Shown here: one piece after another, positions 1 to 8,430 of the stretch
Layout: each line of letters begins with the position of its first letter
Numbering within the stretch: the first letter of the stretch is position 1
Source of the DNA: DASVBE01 sp036375995
Lineage (GTDB): Bacteria; Actinomycetota; Actinomycetes; Streptosporangiales; Streptosporangiaceae
Direction of reading: 5' to 3'
Assembly: GCA_036375995.1 (NCBI GenBank)
Contig: DASVBE010000311.1
Location: 15,213 to 79,212 of the forward strand
Length of the DNA: 64,000 nt
Made by a program: the position numbers and the translations under genes
Notes under the pieces: generated by a model
What the model was told of the DNA's origin: nothing
Database searches by the model: none
Seen by the model: only the letters and a program-made list of their open reading frames with translations

Positions 1-90
1 CTGCCGACCGCGGCCGAGATCGCCAGCCCCGGGCTGTGGCTGGAGCGGACCCGCGGCGGCGGCGGTCCCGCGCACGCCGAAGCCGGCTGA
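1..90 (+). CDS. C-terminal end of a gene entering from the left, possibly a zinc-dependent metalloprotease
   Basis: Frame 1 is open from the first base to a TGA at 88-90 and gives 29 residues, beginning LPTAAEIASPGLWLER. Actinobacterial tilS genes are commonly preceded by a zinc-dependent metalloprotease (DUF2342 type). As I recall that family, it often ends in an L-P-T-x-x-E-I-x-D/S-P motif followed by a tryptophan-containing tail, and the fragment fits this. It stops 15 bp before tilS on the same strand, so the two are probably co-transcribed. The assignment rests on context and a short match; catalytic residues lie outside the window. Confidence 0.45.
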   Translation: MPTAAEIASPGLWLERTRGGGGPAHAEAG

Positions 91-105
91 CCGGGCCCGC
101 TGCCG

Positions 106-1152
106 ATGGGCCCCGACCCGGCCGTCGCCCAGGTGCGGCTCGCCGTCCGGAAGGCCCTGGCCACGCTGGCCGGCCCGGCCGGCGGGATGAGCCGGCCCCT
201 GGTGCTCGTGGCCTGCTCGGGCGGGCCGGACTCGCTGGCCCTGGCCGCCGCCACGGCGGCCGAGGCACCCCGGGCCGGCCTGGTGGCCGGCGGGGTCACC
301 GTGGACCACGGTCTGCAGCCGGGCTCGGATGCACAGGCCGCCCGGGTCGCGCATACGCTGGCCGGCCTGGGCCTGGACCCGGTGCTGACGGAAACGGTCA
401 GCGCGGACGGGCCCGGCAGCCCGGAGGCGGCCGCCCGCGCGGCCCGGTACGCCGCGCTCGACGGCACCGCGGGCCGGCTGGGCGCGGTGGCCGTGCTGCT
501 CGGGCACACCCTCGACGATCAGGCCGAGACCGTGCTGCTCGGGCTGGCCCGCGGGTCAGGGGCCCGGTCGCTGGCCGGGATGGCCCCGGTGTCCGGCCGT
601 TACCTGCGGCCGCTGCTCGGCGTCCGGCGGGAGGTCACCATCGCGGCCTGCGCCGCCGAGGGCCTGCCGGCCTGGGCTGACCCGCACAATACGGACCCGG
701 CCTACACCCGGGTCCGGGTCCGGCACCAGGCGCTGCCCGCGCTGACTGCGGCGCTCGGCCCCGGCGTCGCTGAGGCGCTGGCCCGCACCGCGGACCTGCT
801 ACGCGCCGACGCTGAGGTGCTCGACGCGCTGGCCGCCGCGGAACTGGCCCGGCTGCGGGACGCCGGCGGCGGGCTGGACGTCGCCGGGCTGGCCGCGCTG
901 CCGGAGGCGGTCAGGACCCGGGTGCTGCACCAGGCCGCGGCGGAGGCGGGCTGCCCGCGCGGCGCGCTGTCCGCCCGGCACGTGGCCAGCCTGGCCGGGC
1001 TGGTCACCGGCTGGCGCGGGCAGCGCTGGACGGACCTGCCCGGGGGGATCCGGGGCGCACGGCGGTATGGCAAGCTGCTGTTCACCGCGCCGGCTCGCGC
1101 GGAGCAGGCCGACGGCACAGCAAACGCGGAGGGCGCGGGTGGACGCGACTGA
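106..1152 (+). CDS. tilS: tRNA(Ile)-lysidine synthetase TilS
   Basis: TilS attaches lysine to C34 of the CAU anticodon of a minor tRNA-Ile in an ATP-dependent reaction, changing both codon and amino-acid identity. The 348-residue product has the PP-loop signature SGGPDS at about residues 38-43, followed by DHGLQPGS and LGHTLDDQAETVLLGLARG, all typical of the N-type ATP pyrophosphatase fold. Length suits actinobacterial TilS, which is shorter than the E. coli enzyme. The ATG at 106 is used. The 3' end overlaps the preferred hpt start by 14 bp, so the two are likely translationally coupled; a tilS-hpt-ftsH order is common in Gram-positive genomes. Confidence 0.95.
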   Translation: MGPDPAVAQVRLAVRKALATLAGPAGGMSRPLVLVACSGGPDSLALAAATAAEAPRAGLVAGGVTVDHGLQPGSDAQAARVAHTLAGLGLDPVLTETVSADGPGSPEAAARAARYAALDGTAGRLGAVAVLLGHTLDDQAETVLLGLARGSGARSLAGMAPVSGRYLRPLLGVRREVTIAACAAEGLPAWADPHNTDPAYTRVRVRHQALPALTAALGPGVAEALARTADLLRADAEVLDALAAAELARLRDAGGGLDVAGLAALPEAVRTRVLHQAAAEAGCPRGALSARHVASLAGLVTGWRGQRWTDLPGGIRGARRYGKLLFTAPARAEQADGTANAEGAGGRD

Positions 1153-1726
1153 CCTCGGCAGCGACCTGGACAAGGTCCTGATCACCGCCGATGAGCTGCA
1201 GGCGCGGATCCGCGAGCTAGCCGCGCAGATCGACGCCGATTACGCTGACCGCGAACTGCTGCTGGTCGGCGTGCTGAAGGGCGCGGTCATGGTCATGGCC
1301 GACCTGGCCCGGGCCATGCACCTGCCGGTGCAGATGGACTGGATGGCGGTGTCCTCCTACGGCTCGGGCACCAAGTCCTCCGGCGTGGTCCGCATCCTGA
1401 AGGACCTGGACGCCGACATCACCGGCAAGCACGTGCTGGTCGTGGAGGACGTCGTGGACTCCGGGCTGACGCTGTCCTGGCTGGTCGGCAACCTGCAGTC
1501 GCGGCAGCCGGCCTCCCTGGAGGTCTGCGCCATGCTGCGCAAGCCCGCCGCGCTGCGCACCGAGGTGCACGTCGCCTACACCGGGTTCGACATCGGCAAC
1601 GAGTTCGTCGTGGGCTACGGCCTGGACTACGCGCAGCGCTACCGCAACCTGCCCTTCATCGGGACCCTCGCGCCGCATGTGTACGGGGGGAACACTTCCG
1701 CCGCTGAAATACGTTCACCGGGGTAG
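1139..1726 (+). CDS. hpt: Hypoxanthine phosphoribosyltransferase
   Basis: Hpt salvages hypoxanthine (and often guanine) to IMP/GMP using PRPP in the cytoplasm. The PRPP-binding signature VVEDVVDSGLT lies near residues 101-111 and the early loop LLVGVLKGAVMVMADL is typical. I chose GTG at 1139 rather than the upstream ATG at 1067. It has a GGAGG about 7 nt upstream, gives the usual 195 residues, and starts just before the conserved region; the longer form adds a non-conserved Arg-rich leader read through tilS. It overlaps the end of tilS by 14 bp. Purine biosynthesis genes lie 47 kb further on. Confidence 0.95.
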   Translation: MDATDLGSDLDKVLITADELQARIRELAAQIDADYADRELLLVGVLKGAVMVMADLARAMHLPVQMDWMAVSSYGSGTKSSGVVRILKDLDADITGKHVLVVEDVVDSGLTLSWLVGNLQSRQPASLEVCAMLRKPAALRTEVHVAYTGFDIGNEFVVGYGLDYAQRYRNLPFIGTLAPHVYGGNTSAAEIRSPG

Positions 1727-1950
1727 AGGCGTGCCAGGTGGGCACCTGCCCAGTAGCGGGTACGCACGTGAGCTGGCCTCTCCGGGGCGGCATGGGCCGG
1801 CCCGGTGTACCTTCAGGTATTCCTGCGCATCGGCCGGAGGATCGGGAAGCTGCGCATGACCAGGGGAACGCAAAGGACTCCCGCCGGAGGTCGGCGGGTA
1901 CGAGGCTCGTCAGGAGGGACCGGCCCCGCGGCTAGCGGGCCGATCATTCG
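1727..1950 (+). other. Intergenic leader before ftsH
   Basis: This 224-bp gap holds no convincing gene. A Shine-Dalgarno-like AGGAGGGAC occurs near 1912-1920, but it is more than 30 nt from the ftsH ATG and is followed by an in-frame TAG just before that ATG. The ftsH start therefore has a weak ribosome site. The ftsH promoter is presumably here, but no clear -35/-10 pair could be assigned by eye. Confidence 0.4.
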
Positions 1951-4023
1951 ATGGATCTAAAGCGCTACTTCCGCGGGCCGTTTGTCGCCGTTCTTGTTGT
2001 CCTGATGCTGTTCTTCTTCGTCTACAAGTACGCCAGCTCGGGCACCTCCTACAAGCAGGCCGACACGTCCTTCGTCGTCTCGCAGATCGAGCAGGGCAAG
2101 ATCAAGTCGGCGCTGCTCATCGATAACCAGCAGACCATCCAGGTCACGCCGGTCAGCGGCCCGCCGCTGCAGGCGTCCTGGGTGCAGAACCAGGGCACCC
2201 AGCTGGCCCAGCTGCTGCAGAACGAGTACAAGAAGGGCCACCTGCCCGAGGGTTACACGGTCGAGGTGCCCAAGGGCAGCTCGCTGCTCACCCTGATCGT
2301 CGGCTGGCTGCCGTTCCTGCTGGTCATCCTGATCTTCCTGTTCCTGCTGAACCAGATGCAGGGCGGCGGCTCGCGGGTGATGAACTTCGGCAAGTCGCGG
2401 GCCAAGCTGATCACCAAGGACACCCCGAAGACCACGTTCGGGGACGTGGCCGGGGCCGACGAGGCCATCGAGGAGCTCCAGGAGATCAAGGAGTTCCTGC
2501 AGAGCCCGGGCAAGTTCCAGGCTATCGGCGCGAAGATCCCCAAGGGCGTGCTGCTGTACGGGCCGCCCGGCACCGGCAAGACCTTGCTGGCCCGGGCCGT
2601 GGCCGGTGAGGCGGGCGTGCCGTTCTACTCCATCTCCGGCTCGGACTTCGTGGAGATGTTCGTCGGTGTCGGCGCCTCCCGGGTGCGCGACCTGTTCGAG
2701 CAGGCCAAGGCCAACGCCCCGGCCATCGTGTTCGTGGACGAGATCGACGCGGTCGGCCGGCACCGCGGGGCCGGCTTCGGCGGCGGCCACGACGAGCGCG
2801 AGCAGACCCTGAACCAGCTGCTGGTCGAGCTGGACGGGTTCGACACCAAGGGCGGCGTGATCGTCATCGCGGCCACCAACCGGCCGGACATCCTGGACCC
2901 GGCGCTGCTGCGGCCCGGCCGGTTCGACCGGCAGATCGTGGTCGCCCAGCCCGACCTGAACGGCCGGCGCGGGATCCTGAAGGTGCACGCCCGCGGCAAG
3001 CCGATGGGCCCGGACGTGGACCTGGACATGATCGCCCGGCGTACCCCCGGGTTCACCGGCGCGGACCTGGCCAATGTGATCAACGAGGGCGCGCTGCTCA
3101 CCGCCCGCGGCAACCAGACCCAGATCGCGATGGCCTCGCTGGAAGAGGCCATCGACCGGGTCACCGCCGGGCCCAAGCGCAAGAGCGTGCTGCTGTCCGA
3201 GAAAGAGCGGAAGATCATCGCCTACCACGAGGGCGGTCACGCGCTGGTCGGGCACGCGCTGCCGAACGCCGACCCGGTGCACAAGATCACGATCATCCCG
3301 CGCGGCCGGGCGCTCGGCTACACCGCGTCCGCGCCGACCGAGGACAAGTTCCTGGTCAGCCGGGTCGAGATGATGGACCAGCTGGCCATGCTGCTGGGCG
3401 GGCGGACCGCTGAGGAGCTGGTCTTCCACGAGCCGACCACGGGCGCGGCCAACGACATCGAGAAGGCCAGCCAGATCGCCCGCGGCATGGTCACTGAGTA
3501 CGGCATGAGCGAGCGGCTCGGGGCCAGGAAGTTCGGCAACAACGACGGCGAGCCGTTCCTCGGCCGGGAGATGTCGCACAGCCGGGACTACTCCGAGGAG
3601 ATCGCCTCGGCGATCGACGAGGAGGTCCGCAAGCTCATCGAGTCCGCGCACGACGAGGCCTGGGAGATCCTGGTTCAGTACCGCGACGTGCTCGACAACC
3701 TGGTCCTGCAGCTGATGGAGCACGAGACCCTGTCCCGGGACCGGGTGCTCGAGATCTTCAGCCCGGTCCGCAAGCGGGTGTCCCGCGGCTCGTACACCGG
3801 GACCGGCAAGCGGCTGCCGTCGGACCGGCCGCCGGTGCTGACGCCCAAGGAGATGGCGCTGGCCGGGGCGGACGGCACCGCGCTGCCCGCGTCGGGCAAC
3901 GGCCAGGGCTACGGGACCGGCGCCGAGCCCCCGGCTATCGGCGGGTCCGGCTCGGTGGGCGGCAGCGGCGCCTCGATGTCGGACCGCACACCGGATGATG
4001 GGCCGGCCGGCAGGATCTCTTGA
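1951..4023 (+). CDS. ftsH: ATP-dependent zinc metalloprotease FtsH
   Basis: FtsH is a membrane-anchored AAA protease that degrades misfolded membrane proteins and some regulators. Visible in order: TM1 at about residues 10-27, an extracytoplasmic stretch, TM2 at about 112-133, Walker A GPPGTGKT at 204-211, Walker B VFVDEID at 260-266, a second-region-of-homology stretch ending RPGRFDRQ, the zinc site HEGGH at 426-430, and the third zinc ligand Asp near 502 in ANDIEKA. A Gly/Ser-rich C-terminal tail follows. At 690 residues it is normal for actinobacteria. The ATG at 1951 is the first start after an in-frame stop, despite a weak ribosome site. Its TGA overlaps the TTG proposed for folE. Confidence 0.97.
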   Translation: MDLKRYFRGPFVAVLVVLMLFFFVYKYASSGTSYKQADTSFVVSQIEQGKIKSALLIDNQQTIQVTPVSGPPLQASWVQNQGTQLAQLLQNEYKKGHLPEGYTVEVPKGSSLLTLIVGWLPFLLVILIFLFLLNQMQGGGSRVMNFGKSRAKLITKDTPKTTFGDVAGADEAIEELQEIKEFLQSPGKFQAIGAKIPKGVLLYGPPGTGKTLLARAVAGEAGVPFYSISGSDFVEMFVGVGASRVRDLFEQAKANAPAIVFVDEIDAVGRHRGAGFGGGHDEREQTLNQLLVELDGFDTKGGVIVIAATNRPDILDPALLRPGRFDRQIVVAQPDLNGRRGILKVHARGKPMGPDVDLDMIARRTPGFTGADLANVINEGALLTARGNQTQIAMASLEEAIDRVTAGPKRKSVLLSEKERKIIAYHEGGHALVGHALPNADPVHKITIIPRGRALGYTASAPTEDKFLVSRVEMMDQLAMLLGGRTAEELVFHEPTTGAANDIEKASQIARGMVTEYGMSERLGARKFGNNDGEPFLGREMSHSRDYSEEIASAIDEEVRKLIESAHDEAWEILVQYRDVLDNLVLQLMEHETLSRDRVLEIFSPVRKRVSRGSYTGTGKRLPSDRPPVLTPKEMALAGADGTALPASGNGQGYGTGAEPPAIGGSGSVGGSGASMSDRTPDDGPAGRIS

Positions 4024-4682
4024 CGGCTGACGCGGGAGTGCCCGCGGCCGCGGGCGGCGGGTCCGACGGGCAATCAGCCCGGGCCGGAACCCGGCGGCCG
4101 GCGGCCGCGGTCGACCAGCCGCGGATCGAGCGGGCCATCAGGGAGATCCTGGCCGCGATCGGCGAGGACCCGGAGCGGGACGGCCTGCGGGACACGCCGG
4201 CCCGGGTGGCCCGGGCCTACGCGGAGCAGTTCGCCGGGCTCGGCCAGCGCCCGGAAAGCGTGCTGACCACCGTTTTCGACGCTGACCACGACGAGATGGT
4301 GCTCGTGCGGGACATCGAGGTGTACTCCACCTGCGAGCACCATCTGATCCCGTTCTTCGGGACGGCGCACATCGGCTACATCCCGAACACGCGCGGCCAG
4401 ATCACCGGGCTGTCCAAGCTGGCCCGGCTTGTCGATCTTTACGCCCGGCGGCCTCAGGTCCAGGAACGGATGACCAGCCAGATTGCCGATGCGCTGATGA
4501 ACGTTCTTGACCCCACCGGCGTTATTGTCGTTATCGAGGCCGAGCACCTGTGCATGGCCATGCGGGGTGTCCGCAAGCCGGGGGCGAAGACCGTCACGTC
4601 CGCGGTGCGGGGCATCTTCAGGGACAGCACGGTGACCCGGGCCGAAGCGATGAGCCTGATCGTGGGCCGCCCCGGCGCTTGA
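4020..4682 (+). CDS. folE: GTP cyclohydrolase I
   Basis: FolE converts GTP to 7,8-dihydroneopterin triphosphate, the first step of folate synthesis. The zinc and active-site motifs are present: STCEHHLIPFFGTAHIGY around residues 103-120 (Cys105 and His108 as likely ligands) and EAEHLCMAMRGV with Cys178. The start is probably TTG at 4020, which overlaps the ftsH stop and has an AGGA about 5 nt upstream; GTG at 4038 is the in-frame alternative. The first 30 residues are low-complexity and not conserved. It opens the folate block shared with folP, folB and folK. Confidence 0.95.
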   Translation: MTADAGVPAAAGGGSDGQSARAGTRRPAAAVDQPRIERAIREILAAIGEDPERDGLRDTPARVARAYAEQFAGLGQRPESVLTTVFDADHDEMVLVRDIEVYSTCEHHLIPFFGTAHIGYIPNTRGQITGLSKLARLVDLYARRPQVQERMTSQIADALMNVLDPTGVIVVIEAEHLCMAMRGVRKPGAKTVTSAVRGIFRDSTVTRAEAMSLIVGRPGA

Positions 4683-4795
4683 TGCGGGGCTGCGCCGAAT
4701 TGGCCATGGGCCCCTGGCGGGCAGCCGGCCACCATTGCGTGGGCATTGCCAGGTTTGCCCGCGGGTAATTCTGCTGATGACTACGCTGATCCCCC

Positions 4796-6883
4796 GTGAT
4801 CGAGGGCCCGACCAGAATGTCTGAGATGACTGAGCGCGGTGGATCCCGTCCGGCTGCCCCTGGTAGTACGGCCCATGACGGCAAGCAGGCGGCTCCGCCA
4901 GCCCCGCCGGCGCCCAAGGACAAGGCCGCGAAGGGGGGCGGCGCTGACGGCAAGCCCGGCGGCGGGCGGCCCGCGGAGCGGCGGCGCCAGCGCCGCTGGG
5001 TGCCCGCGGCCGCGCGGTGGATCCTGCTGCTGATCGGCCTGGTCACGATCATCGAGGGGGCCAACCCCGGCTTCTACGCGCACTACCGGCTGCACCGGGT
5101 CGGCTACCTGGCCCCCGGCACGCTGGTCAACCTGACCAGGACCGCCGACGTCATCACCGGCCTGCTCCTGCTCCTGCTGTCGGACGGGCTGCGGCGGCGC
5201 AAGCGTTCGGCCTTCCAGGCCGTGGTCGTGCTGCTGGCGTGCAGCACGGTGCTGCACGCCACCCACTTCCCGCGGATCGGCCAGGCCGCGGCGACCTTCG
5301 TCCTGCTCTGCGTTCTGCTGTACTTCCGCCGCGAGTTCTACGCGGTCGGCGACCCGCGCAGCAAGTGGCGGGCGCTGACCGCGCTGGGCTGGCTGATCGT
5401 CGCTGACCTGGTCATCGGCCTGACCTTCATCATGCTGAGCCGCGGCCTGAAGGCGGACTACTCGCTGCTGGAGCGGGGCCAGTCGGTGATCTGGGGCCTG
5501 GTCGGCATCTCCGGCCCGGTGCAGTTCGGCCCGGAGGGCCACGGTGACCTGTTCAACTTCCTGACCAGCGCGCTGGGCATCTTCACGCTGGTGGTGGCGG
5601 CCTACCTGTTCCTGCGCCCGGCCGCGCCGGCCGGGCGGCACAGCCCGGCCGACACGGACAAGATCAGGAAGCTGCTTGACCGGCACGGCGCTCAGGACTC
5701 GCTCGGCTACTTCGCGCTGCGCCACGACAAGAACGCGATCTGGTCGCCGACCGGCAAGTCCTGCATCGGCTACCGGGTGCTGTCCGGGGTGATGCTGGCC
5801 GCCGGGGACCCGATCGGTGACCCGGAGGCGTGGCCCGGGGCCATCCACGCGTTCCTGGACGAGGCGGCCCGGCACGCCTGGGTGCCCGCCGTGGTCGGCT
5901 GCGGCGAGCTGGGCGCCGAGGTGTGGTGCCGCGAGGGCGGGCTGGCCGCGCTCGAGCTCGGCGACGAGGCCATCGTGAACGTGGACGGGTTCTCGCTGGA
6001 GGGCCGGGCCATGCGCAACGTCCGGCAGATGGTTACCCGGGTGGCCAGGAACGGCTACACCGCCGAGTTCCGCCGCACCGGCGACCTGAGCCGGGAGGAG
6101 CTGCGGGCGCTGGCCGAGCTGGCCGACTCGTGGCGGGGCGGCTCGACCGAGCGGGGCTTCTCGATGGCCCTGGGCCGGATCGGCGGGGTCGGCGACGAGC
6201 GCTGCGTGGTGGCCACCGCGATGGAGAACGGCGAGCTGCGGGCCATCCAGCACTTCGTGCCGTGGGGCAAGGACGGGCTCTCGCTCGACCTGATGCGGCG
6301 GGACAAGTCCGCGGCCGCCGGGGTGAACGACTTCCTCATCGTGGAGGCGATCAAGAACGCGCCAGCCCTCGGCGTGCGGCGGATCTCGCTGAACTTCGCG
6401 GCGTTCCGGTCCGCGCTGGAACGCGGTGAGCGGATCGGGGCCGGCCCGGTGCTCCGCGCCTGGCGGGGAATCCTGCTGTTCATGTCCCGCTGGTTCCAGA
6501 TCGAGTCGCTGTACAAGTTCAACGCGAAGTTCCAGCCGGACTGGATCCCCCGGTTCATGGTCTTCCCCGGCACCGGCTACACCCCGCGGATCGGGCTGGC
6601 CGCGCTGGAGGCCGAGGCGTTCCTGGTCTGGCCGCGCATCGAGATCCGGCGGCTGGCCCGCAAGGCCGGCCTGGGACGGCTGCGCCGCGGCCGGGTGCTG
6701 CGCACGATGATGGCCGCCCGTCCGGCTGCCGCGTCCGGGGACGCCGACGCCCGCCGGGGCGTCGCCGACGTCTCCGCCGAAATGGAACCGGGGGCCGCGC
6801 AGGCCGGACCGGACGTGCCGGAGACCGCCGCGGCCGGATCCGACACCGCCGTGCTGCCCCCCGCCGGGTCGCCGGGACCGTAG
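4796..6883 (+). CDS. MprF/LysX-like phosphatidylglycerol lysyltransferase domain protein (DUF2156), no fused LysRS
   Basis: The 695-residue product has a disordered N-terminus, then about five or six hydrophobic segments (roughly residues 75-280), then a DUF2156-type GNAT-like catalytic domain (about 285-620) with GYFALRHDKNAIW, AAGDPIGDPEAW and SLNFAAFRSALERGE. This family moves an aminoacyl group, typically lysine from Lys-tRNA, to phosphatidylglycerol, lowering surface charge and raising resistance to cationic peptides. In mycobacterial LysX this module is fused to a lysyl-tRNA synthetase; here that domain is missing and lysS is a separate gene 5.4 kb downstream. GTG at 4796 opens the frame; ATG at 4817 or 4826 are alternatives. 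The activity is inferred. Confidence 0.8.
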   Translation: MIEGPTRMSEMTERGGSRPAAPGSTAHDGKQAAPPAPPAPKDKAAKGGGADGKPGGGRPAERRRQRRWVPAAARWILLLIGLVTIIEGANPGFYAHYRLHRVGYLAPGTLVNLTRTADVITGLLLLLLSDGLRRRKRSAFQAVVVLLACSTVLHATHFPRIGQAAATFVLLCVLLYFRREFYAVGDPRSKWRALTALGWLIVADLVIGLTFIMLSRGLKADYSLLERGQSVIWGLVGISGPVQFGPEGHGDLFNFLTSALGIFTLVVAAYLFLRPAAPAGRHSPADTDKIRKLLDRHGAQDSLGYFALRHDKNAIWSPTGKSCIGYRVLSGVMLAAGDPIGDPEAWPGAIHAFLDEAARHAWVPAVVGCGELGAEVWCREGGLAALELGDEAIVNVDGFSLEGRAMRNVRQMVTRVARNGYTAEFRRTGDLSREELRALAELADSWRGGSTERGFSMALGRIGGVGDERCVVATAMENGELRAIQHFVPWGKDGLSLDLMRRDKSAAAGVNDFLIVEAIKNAPALGVRRISLNFAAFRSALERGERIGAGPVLRAWRGILLFMSRWFQIESLYKFNAKFQPDWIPRFMVFPGTGYTPRIGLAALEAEAFLVWPRIEIRRLARKAGLGRLRRGRVLRTMMAARPAAASGDADARRGVADVSAEMEPGAAQAGPDVPETAAAGSDTAVLPPAGSPGP

Positions 6884-6901
6884 CTCCGCAGGGGCCATAG
6901 A

Positions 6902-7942
6902 TTGGCCCCTATGACGGGCACCACCGGCACCACAGGCCACGAGGGCACACCGCCCGCCTGGCCTGGCCCGCCCGGCCTGGGCGGGCGGCCCGCGCTGGAT
7001 CGCTGCCTGGTCATGGGCGTGGTCAACGTCACCCCGGACTCGTTCTCTGACGGCGGCCGGTGGCTGGACCCTGAGGCCGCGGTAGCGCACGGGCTCGCGC
7101 TGGCCGCCGAGGGCGCCGACATCATCGACGTCGGCGGGGAGTCCACCCGGCCCGGCGCGGGCCGGGTCACCGCGGCCGAGGAACTGCGCCGGGTTGCCCC
7201 GGTAGTAGCGGGCCTGGTCGCGGCCGGGCTGACGGTCAGCATCGACACCACCCGCGCGGAGGTGGCCGCGGCCGCGCTGGCCGCCGGCGCGGTCATGGTC
7301 AACGACGTCAGCGGCGGCCTGGCCGACCCGGGCATGCACGCGGTGGTGCGGGACGCGTCGGCCGGGTACGTGATCATGCACTGGCGCGGGCCCAGCGCGG
7401 TCATGGGCGACCTGGCCCGCTATGCCGACGTGGTCGCCGAGGTCTGCGCCGAACTGGCGCAGCAGACCGACGCGGCGATCGGCGCGGGCATCGATCCGGC
7501 CCGGATCGCGATCGACCCCGGCATCGGGTTCGCCAAGCGGGCCGAGCACAACTGGGCGCTGCTGGCCGACCTGCCCCGGGTGTCCCGGCTGAACCGGGCC
7601 GGTCCCGGGTTCCCGCTGCTGGTCGGCGCGTCCAGGAAGAGCTTCCTCGGCCGCCTGCTGGCGGACCGGGACGGGCAGCCGCGGCCCGCCGAGGGCCGGG
7701 ACGAGGCCTCGCTCGCGGTGGCCACGCTGGCGGCTGCCGCCGGGGCCTGGTGCGCGCGCGTGCACGCCGCCGCGGCCAGCGCCGACGCGGTCCGGGTCGC
7801 GGCCCGCTGGCGGCAGGCCGCTGCAGCGCAGGCCGGCTCCGGACCGGAAGAATCTGTTCCTGCGGCGGATCCGGGCACCGCGGCGCAGCCGAGTTCCGGA
7901 CCGGAAGGCTCCGTTCCAACCGGAACAGGCGGGCGGGCGTGA
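6902..7942 (+). CDS. folP: Dihydropteroate synthase
   Basis: FolP condenses p-aminobenzoate with dihydropterin pyrophosphate and is the sulfonamide target. Diagnostic motifs are MGVVNVTPDSFSDGG (from about residue 38), GADIIDVGGESTRPGA and LVGASRKSFLG. A TTG at 6902 has a purine-rich AGGGG at about 8 nt; ATG at 6911 is in frame but poorly spaced. After the TIM barrel there is an unusual tail of about 45 residues containing two near copies of SGPEESVP/SGPEGSVP, encoded by a direct repeat near 7838 and 7895. The stop overlaps the GTG start of folB by 4 bp. Confidence 0.95.
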   Translation: MAPMTGTTGTTGHEGTPPAWPGPPGLGGRPALDRCLVMGVVNVTPDSFSDGGRWLDPEAAVAHGLALAAEGADIIDVGGESTRPGAGRVTAAEELRRVAPVVAGLVAAGLTVSIDTTRAEVAAAALAAGAVMVNDVSGGLADPGMHAVVRDASAGYVIMHWRGPSAVMGDLARYADVVAEVCAELAQQTDAAIGAGIDPARIAIDPGIGFAKRAEHNWALLADLPRVSRLNRAGPGFPLLVGASRKSFLGRLLADRDGQPRPAEGRDEASLAVATLAAAAGAWCARVHAAAASADAVRVAARWRQAAAAQAGSGPEESVPAADPGTAAQPSSGPEGSVPTGTGGRA

Positions 7943-8430
7943 GCGGGGGCCAGGGCGGGGCGGACGGCGGACAGGGCCCGGTGGACGGTGGCCTGGAGCC
8001 GGTGGGTGGCGGCCTGAGCCGGGCGGACGGTGCCCAGAGCCCGGTGGACGGTGGCCAGGGCAAGGCGCCCGGGGACCGGATCGCGCTGCGCGGGCTGCGG
8101 GCCCGCGGCCGTCACGGGGTGTTCGAGCATGAACGGCGGGATGGCCAGGAGTTCGTCATCGACGCCGTGCTGTGGACCGACACGACCGCGGCGGCGGAGG
8201 CCGATGACCTGGCTGGGACGGCCGACTACGGCGCGCTGGCGGGCCGGCTGGTGGCCATCGTGACCGGGGAGCCAGTCAATCTGATCGAGACCCTGGCCAG
8301 CCGGCTGGCCGCGGCCTGCCTGGAGGATCCGGCCGTGCACGAGGCGGAGGTCACGGTGCACAAGCCGCAGGCCCCGATCCCGTTCCCGTTCGACGACGTG
8401 GCCGTGACGATCCGCCGGAGCCGGGCATGA
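7939..8430 (+). CDS. folB: Dihydroneopterin aldolase
   Basis: FolB cleaves 7,8-dihydroneopterin to 6-hydroxymethyl-dihydropterin and glycolaldehyde. The conserved part begins at DRIALRGLRARGRHGVFEHE and continues through DYGALAGRLVAIV and LIETLASRLAAACLEDP, the usual tunnel-fold pattern of about 115 residues. The start is taken as GTG at 7939, in a GTGA overlap with the folP stop. That leaves about 45 extra N-terminal residues rich in repeated GPVDGG/SPVDGG units, coded by near-direct DNA repeats between about 7960 and 8065. A later start inside the extension cannot be excluded. The stop overlaps the folK ATG (ATGA). Confidence 0.92.
   Translation: MSGGQGGADGGQGPVDGGLEPVGGGLSRADGAQSPVDGGQGKAPGDRIALRGLRARGRHGVFEHERRDGQEFVIDAVLWTDTTAAAEADDLAGTADYGALAGRLVAIVTGEPVNLIETLASRLAAACLEDPAVHEAEVTVHKPQAPIPFPFDDVAVTIRRSRA

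Noticed and set aside
1957..3723. A 588-codon minus-strand frame across ftsH.
   Set aside because: The plus-strand frame is unmistakable FtsH; the antisense product has no domain and a biased Leu/Val/Asp composition typical of shadows.
4781..7765. A 994-codon open frame on the minus strand opposite the MprF-like and folP genes.
   Set aside because: It is a mirror of high-GC coding on the plus strand: composition is Gly/Arg/Pro/Gln-rich without motifs, while the plus strand encodes clear DUF2156 and DHPS domains.
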